A stretch of 7,862 nucleotides of DNA from Saprospiraceae bacterium (GTDB lineage: Bacteria > Bacteroidota > Bacteroidia > Chitinophagales > Saprospiraceae), in assembly GCA_020850025.1 (NCBI GenBank), contig JADZFI010000227.1, positions 1 to 7,862 on the forward strand. The letters run 5' to 3'. Both the position numbers and the translations under genes were made by a program. The notes under the pieces are model-generated. The model was not told the DNA's origin. It did not search any database and saw nothing but the letters and a program-made list of their open reading frames with translations. Positions 1 to 6,648 of the stretch are shown here, piece after piece. Positions within the stretch are counted from its first letter, which is position 1; every line of letters starts with the position of its first letter.

Positions 1-50
1 AATTCGAAGGGAAATATTTCCGCCGGGATATTGGGAAAGATCTGCTTTGA
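1..50 (+). CDS. purD: C-terminal end of an upstream gene, probably phosphoribosylamine-glycine ligase (partial)
   Basis: The reading frame starting at base 3 is open from the left edge and ends at TGA 48-50. It encodes FEGKYFRRDIGKDLL. The pattern 'aromatic-aromatic-R-(R/K)-D-I-G' a few residues from the C-terminus is typical of PurD (GAR synthetase), the ATP-dependent ligase that joins glycine to phosphoribosylamine in purine synthesis. Only 15 residues are visible, so the identification rests on this tail motif alone. The stop lies 17 bases before the next start on the same strand, so the two genes may be co-transcribed. The other two forward frames in this stretch give less protein-like translations. 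Confidence 0.5.
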   Translation, partial: FEGKYFRRDIGKDLL

Positions 51-67
51 TCCTATAATTTTATGTC

Positions 68-490
68 ATGAAATACCTCCTGATCACCCTAAGCCTTCTT
101 CTCGGCGCCATCGCCCTTTTACCCTCCTGCAAAAGCAATAAATACGCTGCCGACAAACTTCCGCCCCAACAACTGCGCTGGGGAACCGGCGGCGGATTTG
201 CAGGCAAGGAATCCTCGCATATTCTCTGCGATAACGGCCAAATCTTCAACCGCGACATCATGGGCGCCGTGTCCAAAGGCGGCAGAACCAAGGGCGCCAA
301 GGCCAAATCCCTGTTTAAAACAGCCGAAACCTTAACCAAGGTGGATTTTCAACACCCGGGCAACACTTATTCTTTCCTCGAATGGCAGGACGGCGACATG
401 GTACGCCGCATTGTTTGGGGCGAAAAAGGCATTCCGGTGGATAAATCCGTTCAGGAATTGTACACACAGTTGAATGGACTGCTGAAATAG
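68..490 (+). CDS. small predicted lipoprotein, function unknown
   Basis: The 140-residue product has a classic lipoprotein signal: a hydrophobic run at residues 3-18, then the lipobox L-P-S-C with the lipidated cysteine at position 21. A lysine and two serine/asparagine residues follow rather than a clear retention signal. The mature part is short (about 120 residues) and contains a glycine-rich WGTGGGFAG stretch at 38-46, followed by 'DNGQIF'. This resembles small Bacteroidota lipoproteins in which a GGGFxG segment precedes a DG turn. I recognise the style but know no function. The start at 68 gives the signal peptide directly. No Shine-Dalgarno sequence is evident, which is normal for the phylum. 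It probably sits in the cell envelope and may be co-transcribed with the purD-like gene 17 bases upstream. The TAG stop overlaps the first base of an inverted repeat. Confidence 0.85.
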   Translation: MKYLLITLSLLLGAIALLPSCKSNKYAADKLPPQQLRWGTGGGFAGKESSHILCDNGQIFNRDIMGAVSKGGRTKGAKAKSLFKTAETLTKVDFQHPGNTYSFLEWQDGDMVRRIVWGEKGIPVDKSVQELYTQLNGLLK

Positions 491-707
491 GACGTTGGCA
501 CGATAAACGATGGGACGATGAACGACAGTTATCATTTACCCAAAGAACAGGCGGCGTAAAATGGTAATTCAGACTTTTCGTTATCCAGCGCCCCGGGGCG
601 TAGCCCCTCAACATTGGTAGCCCGGATGATAGGACGAGATCCCGCCGCCGCATCGCGGCAAAACGTCTTCGTCATCCATCCTCCCATCGTTCATCGTGCC
701 ATCGTCC
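490..707. repeat. intergenic block bounded by 37-bp imperfect inverted repeats
   Basis: Bases 490-526 and the reverse complement of 671-707 match at 32 of 37 positions, and the outer 25 bp match at 23 of 25. Each arm contains short near-repeats of ACGATGG/ACGATGA every 7-8 bases, so the arms themselves are degenerate tandem repeats. The 144-bp interior has no plausible gene but contains GC-rich palindromes, listed separately. The block fills almost the whole space between two convergent genes. It starts on the last base of one stop codon and ends 7 bases before the other stop. It could be a non-autonomous mobile element (MITE-like), a family of intergenic repeats, or a structured 3' region shared by both transcripts. 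There is no transposase, and no target-site duplication is obvious. Confidence 0.7.
589..659. repeat. GC-rich palindromes inside the intergenic block
   Basis: CGCCCCGGGGCG at 589-600 is a perfect 12-bp palindrome, followed at once by TAGCCCC, which can pair with the preceding GGGGC. A second hairpin, GCCGC-ATC-GCGGC, lies at 647-659. These look like remnants of dispersed REP-like intergenic palindromes. They could help stop convergent transcription, but no T-run follows them. Confidence 0.5.
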
Positions 708-714
708 AAAAGCC

Positions 715-1590
715 TTACTTCCTCGCCAGATACACCCCCAGCAGAATGATTCCAGTGCCTATAAGGTCCATCTGACCGATGGATTCTCCGTCGAGTGCGC
801 CTATGGCAAGGGCGCCTACGGGCAACAGGTAGGTGACCGAAGTGGCGAATATGGCGCTGGTGCGCTGCAGCAATATGAAATACAGGATGGAGCCCAGCAC
901 GGTGCCAATGGCCGACAAGTAAAAGATGAAGCCCAGCCCTTTCAGTCCGTCCGGGTGTTGCCAGGCCACCTGCCAGCCTCCGGAGTACCACAAGCCGGCG
1001 ATGAACAACAAACCCGTTATCATAAAAGCGGCCGAGGCTATTCCGGCCGGGTGAAGATCGCGCAAATGCCGGTTGACGGTGTTGGCATTGATGGCGTAAC
1101 AAACGGTGGCGAGTACGCACAAAAAGGCAAAAAAGGCGTTTCCGGACATCCCTCCTTTTCCGTTGAACAAAACCAGGATCAGCGCGCCGCTCAGACCGAT
1201 GGTTACGCCCAGGATCTTATCCCGCGAAAACTCCATGCTGAAAAAAGACGCCCCGATCAGCAGGGTGAAAAGGGGAGTAAGGGAGTTCAACACTCCCGCC
1301 AGACTGCTGTCAACGTGTTGTTGCGCTACCGCAAAAAAGAAATTCGGGATGGCCGAGCCACAAAAAGCCACTATGACCAGCGGTTTCCAGCGTTTCCAGT
1401 CAATTTTCGACCAAAAGGTAAGAGCAATGGGAATGTATACCACCGTAGCCAGCACCATGCGCCACATGGCCATTTGAACCGGTGTGAAAATGGCCACTGA
1501 TTTTTTAATAAAAAGAAAAGAGGCTCCCCAAATGGCCGCCAGAAAAATCATCAGGAACCAATCGGATGCGGAGGGTTGACGTGCAGGCAT
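715..1590 (-). CDS. EamA/DMT-superfamily transporter (RhaT/YdcZ-like permease)
   Basis: The 291-residue protein has the standard length and layout of the drug/metabolite transporter superfamily: ten predicted hydrophobic segments arranged as two EamA repeats (about residues 10-142 and 150-290). Family signatures visible are 'AAIWGASFLFIKK' at 18-30 in helix 1, 'LNSLTPLFTLLIG' at 101-113 in the first repeat, and 'SAIFATSVTYLLPV' plus 'GES' at about 245-270 in the second. It should sit in the inner membrane and export or exchange a small metabolite. The substrate cannot be read from sequence, since family members carry amino acids, sugars or nucleotide metabolites. The ATG at 1588-1590 is directly followed by a short polar N-terminus and helix 1. 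It lies downstream of the dihydroorotase-like gene on the same strand, separated by about 100 bp that contains a long inverted repeat which may reduce read-through. Confidence 0.93.
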   Translation of the reverse strand: MPARQPSASDWFLMIFLAAIWGASFLFIKKSVAIFTPVQMAMWRMVLATVVYIPIALTFWSKIDWKRWKPLVIVAFCGSAIPNFFFAVAQQHVDSSLAGVLNSLTPLFTLLIGASFFSMEFSRDKILGVTIGLSGALILVLFNGKGGMSGNAFFAFLCVLATVCYAINANTVNRHLRDLHPAGIASAAFMITGLLFIAGLWYSGGWQVAWQHPDGLKGLGFIFYLSAIGTVLGSILYFILLQRTSAIFATSVTYLLPVGALAIGALDGESIGQMDLIGTGIILLGVYLARK

Positions 1591-1612
1591 GAGTGTTTTT
1601 GATATCAGATAT

Positions 1613-1700
1613 GGAGTGGTTATACCGCTGAGGCGCGGAGACGCAGAGATGTAAAGACGTGATGATCAAAATCTCCGCGCCTCAGCGGTATAATCACTTC
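1613..1700. repeat. long inverted repeat / hairpin downstream of the dihydroorotase-like gene
   Basis: Bases 1620-1641 are the exact reverse complement of 1672-1693 (22 of 22). Pairing continues outward to 1613/1700 with five further Watson-Crick and two G-U pairs. The loop is 30 bases. The left arm consists of degenerate 8-9 base units (CCGCTGAGG, CGCGGAGA, CGCAGAGA), resembling the 'CGCAGAGACGCGGAG' dispersed intergenic repeats seen in many environmental bacterial genomes. On the minus strand the stem starts directly after the dihydroorotase-like TGA. The following sequence is not a good T-run, so it is not a canonical intrinsic terminator. It may still slow or partly stop transcription before the transporter gene, or protect the 3' end of the upstream message. 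Confidence 0.8.
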
Positions 1701-2938
1701 CCCGAAAAGGTTCTGATTACCTTTCCGGTAAATGTTTCTCCCAGGAAAGGGGTGTTTCTGGATTTGGAGCGGATGTGCCCGGTCTCCATTACCCATTTTG
1801 CCTCCGGATCGAATACGGTGAGTTCGGCGCGCTTTCCCTGGGCTATTTTCGGAATATCCAGGCCCAGGATTCGGCGAGGCGCCAGGCAGAGTTTTTCCAC
1901 GATCTGTTGTACGCTCAAGGTCCGGTCCAGATAAGTGCGGCAGAGGGCAAATGCCGTTTCCAGACCAATCATGCCGGATTCTGCGTACGGGAATTCCAGA
2001 TTTTTTGCCTCCTCATGCCAGGGAGTATGATTGGAGCTGATGAAATCAATGGTGCCGTCGGCCAGGCCTTCGCGGAGCGCGTGCATGTCTTCGTTTTCAC
2101 GCAGAGGCGGCAGAATTTTCCAGTTCGAATCGAAATCCGAGAGTTTTTCGTCGGTAAAACACAGATTGGCTATCGCAACGGAACAGGTAACCGGCAAACC
2201 GGCCTTTTTGGCGGCACGGATCAGGCTCACGCTTTTGGCCGTTGAAACCAGGTGAATGTGCAAGCGGCCCTCTGCATATTCCAGCAAACTCAGATCCCGT
2301 TGTACCATAATTTCCTCCGCCAGGGCCGGAATACCTTTCAGGCCCAGAGAAGTACTCATCAGTCCTTCGTGCATCTGGCCGCCGGCTGCAATGGTTTTAT
2401 GGTGCGGCGTGTTGATGATCAATCCGTTGAATGCCCGGGAATATTGCAGGGCGCGCAGCAACAAACCGGCATCCTGCACGGCTTTTTTGCCATCGCTGAA
2501 CGCCACAGCTCCGGCAGCGTGCATATCATAGAGCTCCGCCAGGTCTTTTCCCTCCACATTGTAAGAAATTGCCCCGATGGGATAACAATGCACCGGAAGC
2601 GCCGTGGACTTGCTTTTTACATACAGGATCTCCGATTTGGTATGCAGTGCCGGCTCTGTATTGGGAAAACAGGCAATGGCCGTAAACCCGCCCGCGGCAG
2701 CAGCAGCGGCGGCGGTAGACAGATCTTCCCGGTGCTCGTAACCCGGATCTGCCGTTTGCACGCCCACATCCAGCCATCCGGGTGATACGCACAGATGGCC
2801 CGAGGTAATGACTTCTGCCCCCTCCGGCTCGGGAATATGGTCGGCCACCAGCGCAATCACCCCGTTTTGGAGGAGGATATCCAGCTTGGGATGGTCGCCG
2901 GAGCCATCGTAAACTCGTACGTTTTTTAAAAGCTGCAT
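1694..2938 (-). CDS. dihydroorotase-like amidohydrolase with degenerate metal site
   Basis: The 414-residue protein matches class I dihydroorotases (TIGR00857/PyrC type) over its whole length: small N-terminal beta domain, TIM barrel, then the C-terminal 'GKRAELTVFDPEAKW' beta domain. Family landmarks present are DPG(x)EHRED at 64-72, AAAGGFTAIACFPNTEP at 80-96, AFSDG at 146-150, GGQMHEG at 186-192, VST at 231-233, PPLR at 277-280 and SGMIGLETAF at 321-330. The active-site metal ligands are largely missing: the DxHxH motif is DVGVQ (57-61), the H-x-E-D histidine is Thr/Pro (around 177), the His before VST is Leu230, and the DHAP aspartate is Asn303. Catalysis as dihydroorotase is therefore unlikely. 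I chose ATG 2936-2938 because an in-frame ATG further upstream (2999-3001) would overlap the upstream gene and add 21 non-family residues. The gap to the upstream gene is 17 bases, implying an operon. A structural, ATCase-partner-like or other new role is possible. Confidence 0.9.
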   Translation of the reverse strand: MQLLKNVRVYDGSGDHPKLDILLQNGVIALVADHIPEPEGAEVITSGHLCVSPGWLDVGVQTADPGYEHREDLSTAAAAAAAGGFTAIACFPNTEPALHTKSEILYVKSKSTALPVHCYPIGAISYNVEGKDLAELYDMHAAGAVAFSDGKKAVQDAGLLLRALQYSRAFNGLIINTPHHKTIAAGGQMHEGLMSTSLGLKGIPALAEEIMVQRDLSLLEYAEGRLHIHLVSTAKSVSLIRAAKKAGLPVTCSVAIANLCFTDEKLSDFDSNWKILPPLRENEDMHALREGLADGTIDFISSNHTPWHEEAKNLEFPYAESGMIGLETAFALCRTYLDRTLSVQQIVEKLCLAPRRILGLDIPKIAQGKRAELTVFDPEAKWVMETGHIRSKSRNTPFLGETFTGKVIRTFSGK

Positions 2939-2955
2939 GTTTAATACGGTTGTGC

Positions 2956-5370
2956 TTATTCGGGTGGCAGTCTGAACCAGTAGTTGTTGTGCATCAACCA
3001 CCCGGTTTTTTGTAGATAAAAATGGCCGTTTTGGGCCTTTATCATGCCTTCATCATACCAAAAAGGCATTTCAATGTCTTTTTTGTGCAGAAAAATGTCC
3101 ACCACGGCGCTTTCCTCCGTCACTTCAAAAGGGATTTCACACAGCGCCCAACCCCTTACAATGGTTTGAATGCCATTGCCCAGATTCCCGTTCAGGAAAC
3201 TTGAACCGGTATGAATATGGTATTCCTGCGGCAGGGCCATGTCTTCGTCGGCTTTTACCCAAATGCTGAAAGTATAAGCGCCCTTAGGGATAGCGCCGTT
3301 CCAAATGCGGGTGGTATCGCTCAGCAAACCCTGTCCACAGCCTTTTCCCTGAAAAACATAGGAAATATCCGATTCAATGGAATCAAAACCAAAACGCTTA
3401 TACCAGCTGGTCGGCTGATCAGCGCGCAGACCATTTTCCCGGCTGTATCGGGCGTTACGCTCCATGCCTGCTTTTTCTTCCACTATCTTTTGCGCGTACC
3501 AGGTGCGCACGCTGTCGGGAATGAGGGACATGATCCTCATTTCCGGGCCATTGTACACCGTTCGGGCCTTTTCCGTCAGGTGTGGGTATTTTTTCTGCAC
3601 CAATTCCCATTCTTCAGGTTGTATCATCAACGCAATGGGCCTGTTATCCGGTAATTCCGAAAGCATTTCAGGAGGTTCGCAGGAAGGAAGGGAGAACTGG
3701 AGCGATTTAACCGTTCGGCTGATGGAGGTTCTGCTCAGTACCACCCCCATATCCGGTATGCCGGTGTGGTAGGCGGTAGTCTGCACTTTTTGAAACAGCG
3801 GAAAATTAAAGTTCAGCCACATATTCTCCGATCCGATATGGTAATAGGGCAACGGCATCAACGCCTGATACCTGCCGAAATCCACCTTGTTCAGCCAATG
3901 GCCAGGGTTGGGAGCCGCCACTTCGCGCCTGGCCGGACTCAGGACCAACTGAAGCGGATTGTTCTTTTGAAACCAATAAGCCTCCCCGCTCAACACCAGA
4001 AGCGATACCACCAGCAAGCCGTACCTCGCCACCTTAGGCCAAACGGGTACAAGCCCTGCAGCATGCTTTTTCAAAAAGGCCATCCACTTTTCCCCGGGCA
4101 GATAACGCGCGCTCCGGTTCCACAATACGTAAATCAGGAGCAGGTTGATCACATAAAAAAACACCCAGGTAAACCGACCCAGGCCCCTGAACTGCCGAAG
4201 CGGGCCCATGTAGTTCACCAGCCATTCCAGTTCATTGAAAGCAAAAGGGAAACCCAGTCCGAACAGCAGGGTGGCAAATGCCGCGAAGCTGATACCTCTG
4301 AGGTAGTTTTTGTGCACCCGGTGATAAGCGGCTGCCTCCCATTCCGGCTCAAAAGCCTTGAATCGGCGGACAAACAGGTACCAAATGGTGAAAATGGTGG
4401 CCGCCAGACCCACGTAGGCCTCTGCCTCAAAATCCAGGGAACGGATCGGAACAATCCAATCGCTGATCCAGCGATGCAGGGCAAAGTAGGGGTAGGGCAG
4501 GAACACACCTTCCCAGCGGCCGATGTAATCCGTAAATCCGTAAGGAGAAACCGGCCTGTCCTGAAAATAGTCCGACCAGTGTATCCACACATTCAGCACA
4601 ACGAACGGCAGCACCACCATCACGATGTAATGACTGATGCGTGTCCAGGTATTTCGCCAGCCGGGATGTATGAGTATTTGAAAAAGTGTGTAAAAACCCA
4701 GAAATACCGCCGAAACCCCAATATTGTAAAAATGCAGCTGCGCTGAAAACCAAACCAGCATGCCAATCAGCAAACTTTGGTATCGGCGGCTACTGCGTTC
4801 TTCGTACCGGCACAAAAGAAACATGAGCATGGGTAATACCCACAAATGCGCCATGCCGAAATGCCCGTCGAAACGACCATATTGGGGCGATAAAAAGGCC
4901 ATTCCCAGCGCTGCCCATCCGGATACCCACACCGGGAGGTGCAATTTGCGCAACCACAGATAAAGTATGCCCGCCCCAAAAATCATGGACAGCACCAGGG
5001 TAAGGTGTATAAAGCCTACCACCTCATCCCGCACATCCCACATGTTCCGGCTCCACCACTGCATCATATTGCAGAGGATGGGCTGGTTGTCGGTAAACAA
5101 CACGTGTTCCCCGAAGGGATAGTTCATGCCAGTGTAATGTACGTAGCCGGAATCGTGCCTGACATGCCAAAGGGCCGTCATGTAGCTTTTGTACCCGTCG
5201 CTGCTGTTGGCAATAATCACTTCATTGGGCGCCTTCAACAAACTGTAGTGTTCGATGCCCAATAGAAGCGCTGTAATGGCCAACACGCCTACCAAACCCC
5301 AAAAAGTGTGACCCCGCTTGGGCGAAGCGATGTTATGGAGTGTGTGCTCTATTTGTTCAACTCCTTTCAT
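2956..5370 (-). CDS. GT-C-like polytopic membrane protein with large C-terminal soluble domain
   Basis: The 804-residue protein starts with a short cytoplasmic tail and helix 1 (about 22-40). A non-cytoplasmic loop follows with SSDGYKSYMT (56-65) and MNYPFGEHVLFTDNQP (82-97). About ten more hydrophobic segments lie between 117 and 463. An acidic residue soon after helix 1 (Asp58) and 8-13 helices are the layout of GT-C lipid-linked-sugar glycosyltransferases, and similar 'NYPFGEH..TDNQP' proteins are common in Bacteroidota. The donor and acceptor are unknown. From about 465 on the chain is soluble and probably periplasmic. Its last part (about 655-780) looks like a beta-sandwich of carbohydrate-binding type, with 'AYTFSIWVKAD' (698-708) and 'PFWYDEGMI' (769-777) resembling the strand and metal-site end of CBM4/9-like jelly rolls. 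The start at 5370 leaves a 232-bp divergent promoter region. It is the first gene of a leftward unit. Confidence 0.75.
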   Translation of the reverse strand: MKGVEQIEHTLHNIASPKRGHTFWGLVGVLAITALLLGIEHYSLLKAPNEVIIANSSDGYKSYMTALWHVRHDSGYVHYTGMNYPFGEHVLFTDNQPILCNMMQWWSRNMWDVRDEVVGFIHLTLVLSMIFGAGILYLWLRKLHLPVWVSGWAALGMAFLSPQYGRFDGHFGMAHLWVLPMLMFLLCRYEERSSRRYQSLLIGMLVWFSAQLHFYNIGVSAVFLGFYTLFQILIHPGWRNTWTRISHYIVMVVLPFVVLNVWIHWSDYFQDRPVSPYGFTDYIGRWEGVFLPYPYFALHRWISDWIVPIRSLDFEAEAYVGLAATIFTIWYLFVRRFKAFEPEWEAAAYHRVHKNYLRGISFAAFATLLFGLGFPFAFNELEWLVNYMGPLRQFRGLGRFTWVFFYVINLLLIYVLWNRSARYLPGEKWMAFLKKHAAGLVPVWPKVARYGLLVVSLLVLSGEAYWFQKNNPLQLVLSPARREVAAPNPGHWLNKVDFGRYQALMPLPYYHIGSENMWLNFNFPLFQKVQTTAYHTGIPDMGVVLSRTSISRTVKSLQFSLPSCEPPEMLSELPDNRPIALMIQPEEWELVQKKYPHLTEKARTVYNGPEMRIMSLIPDSVRTWYAQKIVEEKAGMERNARYSRENGLRADQPTSWYKRFGFDSIESDISYVFQGKGCGQGLLSDTTRIWNGAIPKGAYTFSIWVKADEDMALPQEYHIHTGSSFLNGNLGNGIQTIVRGWALCEIPFEVTEESAVVDIFLHKKDIEMPFWYDEGMIKAQNGHFYLQKTGWLMHNNYWFRLPPE

Positions 5371-5437
5371 GTTTCAGGCATTCTTTCGCCTGGCAGGGTT
5401 TTATTCCGGGACTCATTTCGCCACGGATTTCGAGGGG

Positions 5438-5445
5438 CAAAAGTA
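5438..5445 (-). promoter_or_regulatory. candidate -7 element for the membrane-protein operon
   Basis: On the minus strand the bases read TACTTTTG, a perfect match to the Bacteroidota -7 consensus TAnnTTTG. It would give a leader of roughly 60 bases before the start at 5370. No good TTTG -33 element is seen at the expected 19-21 base spacing, so support is partial. The region 5371-5602 is otherwise without genes. It also holds the AT palindrome TTAAAATTTTAA at 5499-5510 and a small CTCCC-TCC-GGGAG hairpin at 5482-5494. Confidence 0.35.
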
Positions 5446-5566
5446 GGCAAAACGCCAGTACCCCGGCCCACTAAAAATCATCTCCCTCCGGGAGTATGTT
5501 AAAATTTTAAATAAACTTCTCTGACATGCAATATCCCGAACAAATAACAAGTTTTATGGCTGATTT

Positions 5567-5574
5567 TATCTTTT
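5567..5574 (+). promoter_or_regulatory. candidate -7 element for the small forward gene
   Basis: TATCTTTT matches TAnnTTTG at 7 of 8 positions and lies about 30 bases before the start at 5603. No clear -33 TTTG is seen upstream, so this is weak. Confidence 0.2.
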
Positions 5575-5602
5575 TCACCCAACAACATGTGGCCATCTGC
5601 CT

Positions 5603-5842
5603 ATGGACGAAACCTACACATATGATGCACAAATGGTGCAATTTCTGTACCGCGAACTTTCCGCAAGCGAGGCTTTCGAAATGGCTCATTTGATTGAAGA
5701 CGACGCCGATTTAGGCGCCGATTTCAGCCAACTACTTTTTGCCAAAGCGCAATTGCCCAAGGTTCAGTTCAACCCATCTTCCGCTGTTCTTCAGAAGATC
5801 TTGCAATACAGCGCAAAAACAGCTTTGGAAGCTCATCTTTAA
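5603..5842 (+). CDS. small acidic conserved-type hypothetical protein (79 aa)
   Basis: The product is soluble and acidic in its first half, and has no cysteine and no signal peptide. The pattern is 'YDAQMVQFLYRELSASEAFEMAH' (helix), 'EDDADLGADFSQLLFAKAQLPKV' (helix) and a C-terminal 'PSSAVLQKILQYSAKT'. This resembles a family of short Bacteroidota proteins with an 'hhRahYxEhsxxE' start and a 'PsxxshxxILxYS' end, whose N-terminal helices recall the fold of anti-sigma zinc-finger domains without the zinc ligands. I know this family only by its look and cannot assign a function; a small cytoplasmic adaptor or regulator is a guess. It is transcribed alone, divergent from the membrane-protein operon and convergent with truA, and is followed by a strong terminator. 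The ATG at 5587 is in another frame. The isolated unit with its own terminator supports a real gene. Confidence 0.75.
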   Translation: MDETYTYDAQMVQFLYRELSASEAFEMAHLIEDDADLGADFSQLLFAKAQLPKVQFNPSSAVLQKILQYSAKTALEAHL

Positions 5843-5859
5843 GGGTTTGTTTCCATCCC

Positions 5860-5904
5860 AAAAAAATAGTCATCCCGGAAATTTTCGGTGATGACTCTTT
5901 TTTT
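5860..5904. terminator. bidirectional intrinsic terminator
   Basis: The stem AGTCATC (5868-5874) pairs with GATGACT (5890-5896) and can be extended by CCG/CGG with one bulged base. The left side carries seven A residues (5860-5866) and the right side seven T residues (5898-5904), so a U-run follows the hairpin in both directions. It lies between the convergent small gene (stop 5842) and truA (stop 5914) and should serve both. Confidence 0.9.
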
Positions 5905-5913
5905 ATGCTTTCC

Positions 5914-6648
5914 TTAATAGTCAATTTGCTCTAAAAACAAACCACTGGGTGGTGCTGTGTATTTGGCGGGTTCCCGGGAGGTAGTTTTGAGAAATGTTTC
6001 CACATCCTGGCCGGTCATATTTCCGCGCCCCACTTCCACCAGCACCCCCACTATGCGTCGCACCATTTTCCAAAGAAAATGCGATCCGGTAATGTGCAGG
6101 TAAATCCGGTCGGCATCTTCCCGTATATCTACCCTGTCCAGGTCCACCAGTGTGCTTTGGCCTTCTTTTTCCGTGGCGCCAAAGGATCTGAAATCGTGAA
6201 AACCTTCCAGACGGGCCGCCGCGTCGCGCATGGCCGACACATTGAGCGCATCGCGCACCCACCACACATACTTTTTCCCGAAGGCATCCCTGCGCTTGGA
6301 GATCTGGTAGGTGTAAGTCCGGCTGCGGGCATCGTGCCGTGCGTGGAATTTGGGATGGGCTTTTTCCACCCGCAGGATGTTGATGTCGTGCGGAAGCACA
6401 TCGTTCAGCCCAATCCGAATCTGATCCGGGTTGAGTCGTGTTTCCGGGACCTCCAGATGCGCCACTTGTCCGCGTGCATGTACACCCGCATCGGTGCGGC
6501 CTGCGCCGTACACCTCAATGGGCTGGTTCCCAAACAGTTTTGCGGCGGCATCCAGTAACTCGCCCTGAATTGAGCGGTCGTTTTTCTGCAATTGCCAGCC
6601 GGCGTATCGCGACCCGTCGTATTCCAGGGTCATTTTAAATTTAGGCAT
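5914..6648 (-). CDS. truA: tRNA pseudouridine(38-40) synthase TruA
   Basis: TruA converts uridines 38-40 in the anticodon arm of many tRNAs to pseudouridine. The 244-residue protein is of normal length and carries the family motifs: LEYDGSRYAGWQ at 8-19, the catalytic loop GAGRTDAGVHA at 48-58 with nucleophile Asp53, FHAR at 101-104, the conserved Tyr112 in RTYTYQI, the basic helix FLWKMVRRIVG at 191-201, and APPSGLFLE at 232-240 near the C-terminus. No key residue is missing. The ATG at 6646-6648 directly follows the TAG of the porW-like gene (no intervening base), so translation is probably coupled by terminating ribosomes. An alternative in-frame ATG five codons in is less likely because it would cut the first beta strand. 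Its 3' end is served by the bidirectional terminator. Confidence 0.98.
   Translation of the reverse strand: MPKFKMTLEYDGSRYAGWQLQKNDRSIQGELLDAAAKLFGNQPIEVYGAGRTDAGVHARGQVAHLEVPETRLNPDQIRIGLNDVLPHDINILRVEKAHPKFHARHDARSRTYTYQISKRRDAFGKKYVWWVRDALNVSAMRDAAARLEGFHDFRSFGATEKEGQSTLVDLDRVDIREDADRIYLHITGSHFLWKMVRRIVGVLVEVGRGNMTGQDVETFLKTTSREPAKYTAPPSGLFLEQIDY

Noticed and set aside
31..59. A sigma70-like promoter, TTGGGA-17 bases-TATAAT, before the lipoprotein gene
   Set aside because: The match is good, but Bacteroidota promoters use a different consensus, it overlaps the upstream coding end, and the message would be almost leaderless. Kept only as a note.
490..707. Insertion sequence or CRISPR-like array
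   Set aside because: No transposase frame and no regularly spaced repeats with unique spacers; only one inverted pair with degenerate short units.
955..1500. A 181-codon forward open frame antisense to the EamA gene
   Set aside because: Low-complexity basic translation without domains; the opposite strand encodes a clear transporter.
2939..3001. A 21-residue N-terminal extension of the dihydroorotase-like gene
   Set aside because: It overlaps the end of the upstream gene and adds sequence not found in the family; the internal ATG at 2936-2938 starts right at the first beta strand.
3766..4746. A 326-codon forward open frame
   Set aside because: It lies wholly antisense to the membrane protein gene, is rich in Gln/His/Pro/Arg, and has no recognisable motif. 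It is a shadow of the real gene.
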